Shown: positions 5,815 to 13,716, counted from the stretch's first letter. The stretch: DNA of 13,995 nt from Bilophila wadsworthia ATCC 49260 (GCF_000701705.1 NZ_JNJP01000090.1:1-13995); one strand, 5' to 3'. The notes: generated by a model from the sequence alone, not told the origin. Made by a program: numbers and translations.

Positions 5815-6606
5815 ATGAGTTCCGAATTTGCTCTGTCCCCTCCGCGCAAACGCCCTATGGAACTGCTGCGCCTCGTGGGTTGGGCCGTCGCGCTGGCGTT
5901 TCTCGTCTGGTCGTGGCGGGGGGCGGAAATGCGCCCCATGACCCTGATTACCGAGTCGGGCAACATCCTCACGCTGATTAAAGACTTCTTCCCGCCCGAC
6001 TTCACGGACTGGCGGCTGTACGCCACGGAAATGGTCGTCACCCTGCAAGTCGCCATCTGGGGCACGCTGCTCGCCGTGGTCTGTGCCGTGCCGCTCGGCA
6101 TCCTGTCTTCCGACAACATCGTGCCGTGGTGGGTCTACCATCCCGTGCGCCGCCTCATGGACGCCGCCCGCGCTATCAATGAAATGGTGTTCGCCATGCT
6201 GTTCGTGGTCGCCGTGGGCCTTGGCCCCTTCGCGGGCGTGCTGGCGCTGTGGGTACATACCACGGGCGTCCTCGCCAAGCTGTTCTCCGAGGCCGTGGAA
6301 GCCATCGAGCCGAGCCCGGTCGAAGGCGTGCGCTCCACGGGGGCCTCCTTCCTTGAGGAAGTCGTATACGGCGTCATCCCGCAGGTTTTCCCGCTGTGGA
6401 TCTCCTATTCGCTGTACCGCTTCGAGTCCAACGTGCGCTCCGCCACCGTCGTGGGTATGGTCGGCGCGGGCGGCATCGGCATGGTGCTGTGGGAGCTGAT
6501 CCGCAGCTTCGCCTTTGAGCAGACCTGCGCCGTCATGGCCCTCATCGTGCTGGTCGTGGTGGTCTTCGACATGCTCTCGCAGCAGCTGCGGAAGAGGGTG
6601 CTGTAA
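5815..6606 (+). CDS. phnE: Phosphonate ABC transporter, permease protein PhnE
   Basis: The membrane channel of the phosphonate importer, 263 residues, of the binding-protein-dependent permease family. Hydrophobic segments are at about residues 18-34, 74-96, 124-150, 190-200, 211-226 and 238-253. The cytoplasmic EAA loop that docks onto PhnC is visible at about 162-191 (EAIEP, EGVRSTGASFLEEVV, GVIPQ). ARAINEMVFAMLFVVAVGLGP is a conserved PhnE segment. AAAGGA lies about seven bases upstream of the ATG. A single phnE is present, whereas some operons carry two permease genes. The stop overlaps the start of the DUF1045 gene by one base (TAATG), so translation is coupled. Confidence 0.95.
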   Translation: MSSEFALSPPRKRPMELLRLVGWAVALAFLVWSWRGAEMRPMTLITESGNILTLIKDFFPPDFTDWRLYATEMVVTLQVAIWGTLLAVVCAVPLGILSSDNIVPWWVYHPVRRLMDAARAINEMVFAMLFVVAVGLGPFAGVLALWVHTTGVLAKLFSEAVEAIEPSPVEGVRSTGASFLEEVVYGVIPQVFPLWISYSLYRFESNVRSATVVGMVGAGGIGMVLWELIRSFAFEQTCAVMALIVLVVVVFDMLSQQLRKRVL

Positions 6607-7331
6607 TGCCCGCCCGCTATGCCGTGTACTACGCGCCTTCGGCGGGCGATACCCTGCATCAGGCGGTGACCCCGCTGCTGGGCCGTGATGCCCTCGGGGG
6701 CCTGAATGTGCCGCAGGCGACGCCTCCGGGTGTGGATCCCGTTTTTTGGAAGGCGGTCACCCGCGTTCCCGCCCATTACGGATTGCACGCGACGCTCAAG
6801 GCGCCTTTCGAACTCCGCCATTCGGGAATGGACAGCCAGCTGTTGCGCTCCACGGGTGAAGTGGCGTCCCGCTTCCTTCCCTTTGCAATTCCGTCCCTGT
6901 CCCTCGCCTATCTGGGCAAGGAGGAAAAAGGCTTTTATGCGCTCGTTCCCTCGACGAAATGCTCTCTGCTGTCCTTTCTGGAGCGCGCCTGTGTGATGGA
7001 TCTGGATGCCTTCCGGGCTCCCCTGAAAACCGAGGATGTGGCCCGGCGCGGCCATCTGTCCCTTGAGGAACGCAGCAACCTGTATATGTGGGGCTACCAC
7101 CGCGTCCTTGATTCGTTCCAGTTCCACATCACGCTGACCGACGGCATTGCCGACGCGGGATTGCGTGCGCTTGTGGGCGCGGGCCTGCGCAAGGCGCTGG
7201 AAGGCGTGCTGGACGCTCCGCTCCGTATCGATGCCCTGACCCTTTTCAAACAGGAAAACCGCAACCGGCCCTTTTCCGCCGTGGCGCGGCTTCCGTTCGC
7301 CAACGTACAGACTGCACAGGAAACAGCATGA
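6606..7331 (+). CDS. DUF1045 phosphonate-operon protein, 2H phosphoesterase-like
   Basis: I recognise this as the DUF1045 family found next to C-P lyase genes and usually annotated 'putative phosphonate metabolism protein', with no assigned reaction. The sequence shows two His-x-Thr motifs, HAT at residues 61-63 (YGLHATLKAPF) and HIT at 174-176 (FQFHITLTDG), about 110 residues apart. This is the catalytic signature of the 2H phosphoesterase superfamily, which opens cyclic phosphates such as 2',3'-cyclic nucleotides and ADP-ribose 1'',2''-cyclic phosphate. Because the C-P lyase product is a ribose 1,2-cyclic phosphate and no PhnP-like gene is in the operon, I infer that it makes ribose 1,5-bisphosphate for PhnN. 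It overlaps phnE by one base and phnG by four. A purely accessory or regulatory role remains possible. Confidence 0.88.
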   Translation: MPARYAVYYAPSAGDTLHQAVTPLLGRDALGGLNVPQATPPGVDPVFWKAVTRVPAHYGLHATLKAPFELRHSGMDSQLLRSTGEVASRFLPFAIPSLSLAYLGKEEKGFYALVPSTKCSLLSFLERACVMDLDAFRAPLKTEDVARRGHLSLEERSNLYMWGYHRVLDSFQFHITLTDGIADAGLRALVGAGLRKALEGVLDAPLRIDALTLFKQENRNRPFSAVARLPFANVQTAQETA

Positions 7332-7771
7332 TGTCTCTCACCGTTCGACAAGAAAGGATGCGGCTGTTGGCCCTCGCATCCGTGGAGCGTCTCGAAGCGG
7401 GGCTCTCCGCCATTACGCCGCCGGATTACGAGGTAGTCCGCGGGCCGGAAACCGGGCTGGTCATGATCCGGGGCCGCGTGGGCAACACCGGCGACGCCTT
7501 CAATATGGGCGAAGCGCTTGCGACGCGCTGCGTGGTCTCGTTGAAGGACGGCTGCCTCGGGTATGCGTGGATTCTGGGCGAGGATGCCCGCCGCGCCGAG
7601 CTTGCCGCCCTGTACGACGCCCTCTGGCAGCGGGACGGCTATGCGGAACCCCTTGATCGGGAACTGCTCCCCGCGCTGGAAGCGGAACGCGCCCGCCGGG
7701 TGCGGGAGGATGCCGCCGCCGTCGAGCCTACCCGCGTTGATTTCTTTACGCTTGTCCGAGGAGAAGACTGA
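7328..7771 (+). CDS. phnG: C-P lyase complex subunit PhnG
   Basis: A small subunit (147 residues) of the C-P lyase core complex, needed with PhnH, PhnI and PhnL for transferring the phosphonate to the C1 of ribose from ATP. The family block GNTGDAFNMGEALATRCVV is present in the middle, with GYAWILGED after it and an acidic, arginine-rich C-terminal helix. The length matches E. coli PhnG. ATG occurs at 7328 and again at 7331; the first overlaps the end of the upstream gene by four bases. The stop shares a base with the phnH start (TGATG), consistent with one-to-one production of the subunits. Confidence 0.95.
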   Translation: MMSLTVRQERMRLLALASVERLEAGLSAITPPDYEVVRGPETGLVMIRGRVGNTGDAFNMGEALATRCVVSLKDGCLGYAWILGEDARRAELAALYDALWQRDGYAEPLDRELLPALEAERARRVREDAAAVEPTRVDFFTLVRGED

Positions 7772-8373
7772 TGCCGGCCTTTTCCCAACCCGTATTCGAT
7801 ATGCAGCGGGTGTTCCGCGTTGTGCTCGATGCCATGTCCCGTCCCGCGCGGCTTTGCCACCTGCCCGTATTCCCGCAGTCCGTGCCGGACGGCCTTTCGC
7901 CCGTGCTGGCGGATCTCGCCCTGACCCTGTGCGACGGCGAATCTCCGCTCTGGCTTTCTCCGGGCCTGCGGAAGGATGAAACGACAACGTGGCTCCGTTT
8001 CCACTGCGGCTGCCCGATCGTCGAAGAGGCGGACAAGGCGGCCTTCGCGCTGGTGGCGGACGCTTCCGAACTGCCGCCCCTGTCCGCTTTCGCGCAGGGC
8101 GTTCCCGCTTACCCCGACCGTTCCGCAACCGTCTTGCTTGCCGGTCTGGCCTTTGATGCGGGAACCCGTTTCCGTGGTTCCGGCCCCGGCATCTGCGGGG
8201 AAAGTACCTTCACCTGCACGTTGCCCGAAGATTTTGCGGAGCGGTGGCGCGAGAATACGTCGGGCTTCCCGCTCGGCGTGGACATGCTGCTGTGCGGCGC
8301 CGACGGCGTGGCCGGTCTGCCGCGCACCACGCGCCTTGAACGTCTGCCTCAGGAGAGTGCGTCATGTATGTAG
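7771..8373 (+). CDS. phnH: C-P lyase complex subunit PhnH
   Basis: A structural subunit (200 residues) of the core complex; in E. coli PhnH sits at the outside of the PhnG-PhnI-PhnJ assembly. The N-terminal signature FDMQRVFRVVLDAMSRPAR (residues 9-27) is diagnostic, followed by LADLALTLCDGESPLWL. A glycine-rich stretch FRGSGPGICG and the FPLGVDMLLCG segment near the C terminus also match the family. No catalytic residues are expected. The first base of its ATG is the last base of the phnG stop, and its end overlaps the phnI start by ten bases. Confidence 0.95.
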   Translation: MPAFSQPVFDMQRVFRVVLDAMSRPARLCHLPVFPQSVPDGLSPVLADLALTLCDGESPLWLSPGLRKDETTTWLRFHCGCPIVEEADKAAFALVADASELPPLSAFAQGVPAYPDRSATVLLAGLAFDAGTRFRGSGPGICGESTFTCTLPEDFAERWRENTSGFPLGVDMLLCGADGVAGLPRTTRLERLPQESASCM

Positions 8374-9473
8374 CGGTCAAAGGTGGGGAAAAGGCCATTT
8401 CCGCCGCCCATGAACTCCTCCGCCGGGAAGGGCGGGGTGACCCCTCTGTCCCCGATCTGGGGATCGATCAGCTGATCGGGCAGTTGCGGCTTGCCGTGGA
8501 CCGGGTCATGGCCGAAGGCTCACTGTATGACCGGGATCTCGCCGCGCTGGCCATCAAGCAGGCGCAGGGCGACTTGCTCGAAGCCGTATTCCTCGTCCGT
8601 GCCTACCGGACCACGCTTCCCCGGTTCGGCAGTTCGCTTGCCGTGGACACGTCAGCCATGCGCGTGCTGCGGCGCATTTCCGCCACATGGAAGGATCTCC
8701 CCGGCGGACAGATCCTTGGTGCGACGTTCGACTACACGCACCGCCTGCTGGATCGCACCCTCTCCCGCGCTGAAGCCGGAGCCGCCGGATCTTCTCCTCT
8801 TCCAGTAGAACCCGATACGGATTCCCCGCTCGGCGGGCCGTTGCCGCGTGCGCTCGACGCGCTGGTTGCGGAAGGGCTGCTCGAACGGCCCGAGCCGTCG
8901 GAGGGCGATGCCTGCCGCGACATCACCCGCCATCCTCTGGAACTGCCCGCCGATGCCCCGGCGGATCGCGGCGTGCGCCTTCAGGCGCTGGCCCGCGCCG
9001 ACGAAGGGTTTCTGCTCGGCATGGCCTACTCCACGCAGCGCGGCTTCGGCGCTGTGCATCCCTTCACCGGAGAACTGCGCCGGGGATGGGTGGAAGTGTC
9101 CTTTTTCTCCGAAGAGCTCGGCTTCGATGTCGTTATCGGCGAAATCGAGCTGACCGAATGCGAAACCGTGAGCCGCTACACCGGGACGGCCCGCCCGCCG
9201 TGCTTCACGCGGGGCTACGGGCTGGTTTTCGGCAACAACGAGCGCAAGGCGCTGTCCATGTCCATCACGGATCGCGCCCTCCGTGCCAAGGAACTGGACG
9301 AACCCGTCGTCGGCCCGGCGCAGAATCCCGAATTCGTGCTCCTGCACGGCGACAACGTGGACGCCTCGGGTTTTGTCCAGCACATCAAGCTGCCGCATTA
9401 CGTGGACTTTCAGGCCGATCTTTCCCTTATCCGCGGCTTGCGCGCCAAGCGGCAGAACGACAAGGATATCTAG
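8364..9473 (+). CDS. phnI: C-P lyase complex subunit PhnI (nucleosidase / ribosyl transferase)
   Basis: The catalytic subunit that, with PhnG, PhnH and PhnL, replaces adenine of ATP by the phosphonate to give ribose 1-phosphonate 5-triphosphate; alone, the E. coli protein acts as a purine nucleosidase. The first residues MYVAVKGGEKAISAAH are the hallmark N terminus, and LAIKQAQGDLLEAVFLVRAYRTTLPRFG, ATWKDLPGGQILGATFDYTHRLLD and HPFTGELRRGWVEV are family blocks. AGGAGA lies eight bases upstream of the ATG. At 369 residues it is slightly longer than the E. coli protein; the extra length seems to lie in the acidic stretch around residues 140-160. The phnJ start follows the stop with no gap. Confidence 0.95.
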   Translation: MYVAVKGGEKAISAAHELLRREGRGDPSVPDLGIDQLIGQLRLAVDRVMAEGSLYDRDLAALAIKQAQGDLLEAVFLVRAYRTTLPRFGSSLAVDTSAMRVLRRISATWKDLPGGQILGATFDYTHRLLDRTLSRAEAGAAGSSPLPVEPDTDSPLGGPLPRALDALVAEGLLERPEPSEGDACRDITRHPLELPADAPADRGVRLQALARADEGFLLGMAYSTQRGFGAVHPFTGELRRGWVEVSFFSEELGFDVVIGEIELTECETVSRYTGTARPPCFTRGYGLVFGNNERKALSMSITDRALRAKELDEPVVGPAQNPEFVLLHGDNVDASGFVQHIKLPHYVDFQADLSLIRGLRAKRQNDKDI

Positions 9474-10358
9474 ATGCCACAGACCGACGTTTGCGCGGAC
9501 GTGCCGCTTGAGGGCTATGCGTTCGCCTATCTTGACGAAACGACCAAACGCATGATCCGGCGGGGGCTCCTCAAGGCCGTTGCCATCCCCGGCTATCAGG
9601 TGCCGTTCGCCAGCCGCGAGATGCCCATGCCCTGCGGATGGGGGACCGGCGGGATTCAGGTTACCGCGAGCATCCTCGGCAGGGACGACGTGCTCAAGGT
9701 CATCGATCAGGGCTCCGACGACACCACCAACGCCGTGTCCATCCGGGATTTCTTCCGCAAGACCACCGGCGTCGCCACCACGACCCATACGGACGAGGCC
9801 ACCATCATCCAGACCCGACACCGCATCCCCGAGCAGCCGCTCACCGAGTCGCAGATCATGGTGTATCAGGTGCCGCTGCCGGAGCCTCTGCGCTGGCTTG
9901 AGCCGAGCGAGCAGGAAACCCGCACCCTCCACGCGCTGGAGGAATACGGGATCATGAACGTCAAGCTGTACGAGGACATCGTGCGCCACGGGACCATCGC
10001 CACGGGCTTCGATTACCCCGTGCGCGTGGCCGGGCGGTATATCATGAGCCCTTCGCCCATCCCGCGTTTCGACAACCCCAAGATGCACCAGTGCCCGGCG
10101 TTGCAGCTCTTCGGGGCTGGGCGCGAAAAGCGGCTGTACGCCATCCCGCCGTATACCGACGTGGAAAGCCTCGATTTCGAGGATTACCCCTTTACCGTGC
10201 AGTCGTGGGACGAGGCATGCGCCATCTGCGGCTCCACGGACACCTATCTGGATGAAGTCATCCTCGACGATCAGGGGAACCGCATGTTCGTATGTTCCGA
10301 TACCGACTGTTGCGCCCGCCGCGCCGCCGAACGGGACGGGCAGGGAGGCGCGCAATGA
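9474..10358 (+). CDS. phnJ: Radical SAM C-P lyase PhnJ (ribose 1-methylphosphonate 5-phosphate lyase)
   Basis: The enzyme that breaks the carbon-phosphorus bond, giving 5-phosphoribosyl 1,2-cyclic phosphate and the alkane (methane from methylphosphonate). Four cysteines at residues 249, 252, 274 and 280 keep the spacing of the E. coli iron-sulfur cluster cysteines (241, 244, 266, 272) with a constant offset of eight, and the glycine proposed to carry the radical (E. coli Gly32) corresponds to Gly40 in AVAIPGYQVP. The block MPCGWGTGGIQVTASILG is family-typical. All key residues therefore appear intact, so the enzyme should be active. At 294 residues it is slightly longer than E. coli PhnJ. It directly abuts phnI and overlaps phnK by four bases. 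Confidence 0.97.
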   Translation: MPQTDVCADVPLEGYAFAYLDETTKRMIRRGLLKAVAIPGYQVPFASREMPMPCGWGTGGIQVTASILGRDDVLKVIDQGSDDTTNAVSIRDFFRKTTGVATTTHTDEATIIQTRHRIPEQPLTESQIMVYQVPLPEPLRWLEPSEQETRTLHALEEYGIMNVKLYEDIVRHGTIATGFDYPVRVAGRYIMSPSPIPRFDNPKMHQCPALQLFGAGREKRLYAIPPYTDVESLDFEDYPFTVQSWDEACAICGSTDTYLDEVILDDQGNRMFVCSDTDCCARRAAERDGQGGAQ

Positions 10359-11140
10359 AAGACTGGAACGCCGCCCCCATCCTGTCGGCCCGGAACCTGA
10401 CCCGCCGTTACGGGGAGCATATCGGCTGCCGTGACGTCTCCTTCGACCTCTGGCCCGGCGAAGTGCTCGGCATCGTGGGCGAATCCGGGTCGGGCAAAAG
10501 CACGCTCCTGAACATGCTTTCGGGACGCATGGAACCGACCTCCGGAACGATCGCCTACCGCGACGCCGCCGGGCGTGAGCGGAACATCCACGCGCTGCCG
10601 GAAGGCGAAAAGCGCCGCCTCCTGCGTTCCGAACTCGGATTCGTGCACCAGCGCCCCTCGGACGGCCTGCGTATGCAGGTCAGCGCCGGGGCGAACATCG
10701 GCGAACGGCTGATGGCCGAAGGCGCGCGACATTACGGCACGTTGCGCGGCAGGGCCCTGCAGTGGCTGGAGCGGGTGGAGATCGACGCCGGGCGCATTGA
10801 CGACAAGCCCGCCCTCTATTCCGGGGGAATGCAGCAGCGCCTGCAAATCGCCCGGAACCTCGTCACGTCGCCGCGTCTGGTGTTCATGGACGAGCCCACC
10901 GGCGGCCTTGACGTGTCCGTACAGGCCCGTCTGCTCGACCTCTTGCGCCATCTCGTGCTGGACATGGATCTGGCGGTCATCCTCGTCACCCACGATCTCG
11001 CCGTGGCCCGCCTGCTCTCGCACCGGCTCATGGTCATGTACCGGGGGGAGGTCGTGGAAACGGGGCTCACCGATCAGGTGCTCGACGATCCGCATCACGC
11101 CTACACGCAACTCCTCGTCTCTTCCATCCTGCAAGGGTAA
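10355..11140 (+). CDS. phnK: C-P lyase complex ABC-type ATPase PhnK
   Basis: An ABC-type nucleotide-binding protein that is not a transporter: PhnK docks onto the core complex near PhnJ and is required for phosphonate use. The 261-residue protein has Walker A GESGSGKST (42-50), a Q loop in LGFVHQRP, the signature SGGMQQRLQIARNL, Walker B LVFMDEP followed by TGGLD, and the H loop VTHD. HQRPSDGLRMQVSAGANIGERLM is characteristic of PhnK. Upstream in-frame starts reach 10292 but lie inside phnJ; the ATG at 10355 overlaps the phnJ stop by four bases, within a GGGAGG-containing site, and gives the family length. Confidence 0.95.
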   Translation: MKDWNAAPILSARNLTRRYGEHIGCRDVSFDLWPGEVLGIVGESGSGKSTLLNMLSGRMEPTSGTIAYRDAAGRERNIHALPEGEKRRLLRSELGFVHQRPSDGLRMQVSAGANIGERLMAEGARHYGTLRGRALQWLERVEIDAGRIDDKPALYSGGMQQRLQIARNLVTSPRLVFMDEPTGGLDVSVQARLLDLLRHLVLDMDLAVILVTHDLAVARLLSHRLMVMYRGEVVETGLTDQVLDDPHHAYTQLLVSSILQG

Positions 11141-11143
11141 GCC

Positions 11144-11833
11144 ATGAACACTCCCATCATCGAAGTCCGAAACCTGAGCAAGACCTTTGTGCTGCACCAG
11201 CAGGGCGGGGTGGCGATCGAGGCCCTTTCCGGGATCAGCTTTTCCGTGGACGCGGGCGAGTGCGTCGCCCTGCACGGGCCGTCCGGCGCGGGCAAGTCCA
11301 CGCTCCTGCGCGCCCTCTACGGCAACTACCTCCCCACGGGCGGCTCCATCCGGGTCCGCTGCGGCGGGGAGGATGTGGACATCACCAGCGCCGATCCCCG
11401 GACCGTCATCCGGCTGCGGCGGGGCTGCATCAGTTATGTCAGCCAGTTCCTGCGGGTTATCCCCCGCGTGAGCACGCTGGATCTGGTCGCGGAGCCGCTG
11501 CTTGAGGCGGGCGAAGGGCAGGCCGCCGCCCGCAGCCGCGCCGAAGGGCTGCTTGCCCGGCTGAACCTGCCCGAACGCCTGTGGCACATCGCGCCCGCCA
11601 CGTTTTCCGGCGGCGAGCAGCAGCGGGTGAACATCGCGCGCGGCTTCATCCGCCCGTCCCCCATTCTCCTGCTCGACGAGCCCACGGCCTCGCTGGACGG
11701 CGCGAACCGGCAGGTGGTCATCGATCTGATCCGCGAAGCGCGCGGGAACGGGGCCGCCATCGTGGGCATTTTCCACGACGACGTGGCCCGCGAAGCCGTG
11801 GCCGACCGCACCATCCCCGTCAGGCGCCCGTAA
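11144..11833 (+). CDS. phnL: C-P lyase system ABC-type ATPase PhnL
   Basis: The second soluble ABC protein of the pathway, needed with PhnGHI for the first coupling step and found bound to PhnK-containing complexes. At 229 residues it matches the family length. Visible motifs are Walker A GPSGAGKST (45-53), Q loop in ISYVSQFLRVIP, signature FSGGEQQRVNIARG, Walker B ILLLDEP with TASLD, and the H loop GIFHDD. The SQFLRVIPRVSTLDLVAEPLL segment identifies it as PhnL rather than a lipoprotein-release or peptide ABC protein. The start is three bases after the phnK stop, with AAGGG just upstream. Confidence 0.95.
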   Translation: MNTPIIEVRNLSKTFVLHQQGGVAIEALSGISFSVDAGECVALHGPSGAGKSTLLRALYGNYLPTGGSIRVRCGGEDVDITSADPRTVIRLRRGCISYVSQFLRVIPRVSTLDLVAEPLLEAGEGQAAARSRAEGLLARLNLPERLWHIAPATFSGGEQQRVNIARGFIRPSPILLLDEPTASLDGANRQVVIDLIREARGNGAAIVGIFHDDVAREAVADRTIPVRRP

Positions 11834-11858
11834 CCTTTTTCATCAAGAGCATACAGCC

Positions 11859-12998
11859 ATGAACGAAACCGTATTCACCAACGCCAGGCTGATCACCCCC
11901 GACGCGGTTGTCGAAGGCACCCTCGTCGTCCGCGACGGGCGCATCGTCTCTCTCGACAACGGCGCGAGCTCGCTCGCGGAACGCATCGATCTGGAAGGCG
12001 ACTACCTGATGCCCGGCCTTGTGGAGCTTCACACCGACAACCTCGAAAAGCATTTCATCCCGCGCCCCAAAGTGCTCTGGCCTCAGGGCGTGCCCGCCTT
12101 TTTCGCCCATGACGCCCAGATCGTCGCGTCCGGGATCACGACCGTTTTTGATGCCCTGTCCGTGGGCGAGTACCACGACAAAGGCCGTATCGCCATGCTC
12201 GGCAAGGCCGTAGGCGCGCTGAACAGTTGCCGCTCCACCGGGAAGCTCCGGTCCGAACACCTGCTGCACCTGCGCTGTGAAGTGGCCGATCCCCGGATGC
12301 AGGATCTTTTTTTCCCGCTGTCCGATACGCCCGCGCTCAGCCTCGTGTCGCTCATGGACCACACGCCGGGCCAGCGCCAGTGGCGCGATACCTCTTCCTA
12401 CCGCACCTATTACAGCAACATCGCCTCGTGGACGGATGAGGAGTTCGAGCAGGTCGTCGAACGCCTTCAGACCGCGCGCGACGGCTGCGCGGAGGACAAT
12501 GCCGCGTCCGTTATGGCTTTCTGCCGGGAGCGAGGCCTGCCGATGGCGAGCCACGACGACACGCTTGTGGAACACGTTGAAGAAGCCCTCGGCAACGGCA
12601 TCGCCATCAGCGAGTTCCCCACGACGATGGAGGCGGCGCGCCATGCCTCCGAAAACGGTATGCTCGTGCTCATGGGAGCGCCCAACGTGGTGCGCGGCGG
12701 GTCGCACTCGGGGAATATCTCCGCGCTGGAGATCGCGCAGGCGGGGTATCTGGGGAGCCTCTCCTCGGACTATGTGCCCATCAGCCTTCTTGAAGCGGCG
12801 TTTGCCCTCAGCGAAGGCGGGTATATGTCCCTTCCGGCTGCGGTGGGGCTCGTGACCGCCAATCCCGCCGAAGCCGTGGGCCTCACGGATCGCGGCAGCC
12901 TCGAAGTGGGGCGGCGGGCGGATCTCGTGCGCGTGAGCATGGTTGAGGGGCAGCCCGTGGTTCGGAATGTCTGGCGGGAAGGCGCGGAGGTTTTCTGA
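11859..12998 (+). CDS. phnM: Ribose 1-phosphonate 5-triphosphate diphosphatase PhnM
   Basis: A metal-dependent amidohydrolase-fold enzyme that removes pyrophosphate from ribose 1-phosphonate 5-triphosphate before PhnJ acts. The H-x-D metal motif is at residues 58-60 (VELHTDNLEKH, with His65 also present), and further conserved segments are MDHTPGQRQ (166-174), ASHDD (230-234), GAPNVVRGGSHSGN (273-286) and SSDYVP (302-307). The ending SLEVGRRADLVRV is the usual amidohydrolase C-terminal strand. At 379 residues it matches E. coli PhnM almost exactly. It lies 25 bases after phnL with only a weak purine-rich site, and its stop shares a base with the phnN start. Confidence 0.95.
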   Translation: MNETVFTNARLITPDAVVEGTLVVRDGRIVSLDNGASSLAERIDLEGDYLMPGLVELHTDNLEKHFIPRPKVLWPQGVPAFFAHDAQIVASGITTVFDALSVGEYHDKGRIAMLGKAVGALNSCRSTGKLRSEHLLHLRCEVADPRMQDLFFPLSDTPALSLVSLMDHTPGQRQWRDTSSYRTYYSNIASWTDEEFEQVVERLQTARDGCAEDNAASVMAFCRERGLPMASHDDTLVEHVEEALGNGIAISEFPTTMEAARHASENGMLVLMGAPNVVRGGSHSGNISALEIAQAGYLGSLSSDYVPISLLEAAFALSEGGYMSLPAAVGLVTANPAEAVGLTDRGSLEVGRRADLVRVSMVEGQPVVRNVWREGAEVF

Positions 12999-13570
12999 TG
13001 CGGCAGGGCCAGCTTGTTTACGTCATGGGCGCTTCGGGCTCGGGCAAGGACAGCCTGCTGCAGGCTTTGCGTCCCCGTTTGCGGGGGGTCCCGGTGGCCT
13101 TCGCCCGGCGGTACATCACGCGGCCCCTCTCTGCTAAGGGCGAACGCCATATCGCCGTTTCCCCGGAACGGTTCGAGGCTATGGCGGCGTCCGGGGAGTT
13201 CGTGATGGACTGGCGAAGCCACGGCCTCCGGTACGGCATCGGGAAAGGCGTAGAAACAACTCTCGCCCACGGAGGCATGGTGCTTATGAACGGCTCGCGG
13301 GAGTATCTGCCCGAAGCGCTCCGCCGTTTCCCCAGCCTCGTCCCCGTGCTCGTGGAAGTGGACGCTTCCGTACTTCGGGCGCGTCTGCTGGCGCGGGGCC
13401 GGGAGCCGGGCGGGGATATTGAGGAGCGCATTGCCCGGGCTTCGATGCCTGCTGAATATCCGGACGGGGTGCTCCGTATCGATAACTCCGGTGAACTCGC
13501 GGAGTCGACGGCGGCTTTTTACCGGATGGTTGCGCGGTTGATTGAAGAAAAAACGGATTTTCGTCAGTAA
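12998..13570 (+). CDS. phnN: Ribose 1,5-bisphosphate phosphokinase PhnN
   Basis: A guanylate-kinase-like P-loop enzyme (190 residues) that phosphorylates ribose 1,5-bisphosphate to PRPP, the last step of the route. The P loop is GASGSGKDS at residues 11-19, where guanylate kinases usually have Ser-Thr after the lysine; the aspartate at this place is common in PhnN. RRYITRPLS is the substrate-binding strand, and WRSHGLRYGI and the VLVEVDASVLRARLLARGRE lid region follow. Its presence requires a source of ribose 1,5-bisphosphate, supporting a cyclic-phosphate-opening enzyme in the cell. It is the last gene of the operon; a terminator begins 47 bases after the stop. Confidence 0.94.
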   Translation: MRQGQLVYVMGASGSGKDSLLQALRPRLRGVPVAFARRYITRPLSAKGERHIAVSPERFEAMAASGEFVMDWRSHGLRYGIGKGVETTLAHGGMVLMNGSREYLPEALRRFPSLVPVLVEVDASVLRARLLARGREPGGDIEERIARASMPAEYPDGVLRIDNSGELAESTAAFYRMVARLIEEKTDFRQ

Positions 13571-13617
13571 AACGGATCGGGAATCCTATCCCGGCAATTC
13601 ATATTGTTACCGAACGG

Positions 13618-13643
13618 AAAAGGAAGCGGCAGCTTCCTTTTTT
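13618..13643 (+). terminator. Intrinsic terminator of the phn operon
   Basis: AAAAGGAAGC (13618-13627) pairs with GCTTCCTTTT (13632-13641) around a GGCA loop, and the T run continues to 13643. It stands between phnN and the IS200 left end, so the IS insertion lies just outside the operon and should not affect phnN. Confidence 0.85.
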
Positions 13644-13658
13644 CTTGTATAAAAAGAA

Positions 13659-13681
13659 AACCTCCCGCTAGGCGGGAGGTT
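13659..13681 (+). repeat. IS200 left-end perfect hairpin
   Basis: AACCTCCCGC (13659-13668) and GCGGGAGGTT (13672-13681) form a perfect ten-pair stem with a three-base TAG centre. In IS200 the left-end hairpin is known to work as a transcription terminator that stops reading from outside genes into tnpA, and as a transposase recognition structure. Here it would back up the phn terminator 16 bases upstream. Confidence 0.7.
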
Positions 13682-13716
13682 CCGAAAAGCTTACAGCTTT
13701 GCATATGTTATAAAAA

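Noticed and set aside
4777..6258. A 493-codon open frame on the minus strand opposite phnD and phnE
   Set aside because: It is compositionally odd (rich in His, Arg, Gly), has no recognisable domain, and lies antisense to unmistakable phnD and phnE. Long antisense frames are expected in GC-rich coding DNA.
8652..10355. A 567-codon open frame on the minus strand opposite phnI and phnJ
   Set aside because: It has no family features and overlaps completely with two highly conserved C-P lyase genes on the plus strand; an artefact of GC-rich codon use.
10271..11776. A 501-codon open frame on the minus strand opposite phnK and phnL
   Set aside because: Same reason: no domain, no ribosome site, and full overlap with two ABC ATPase genes whose motifs are all intact.
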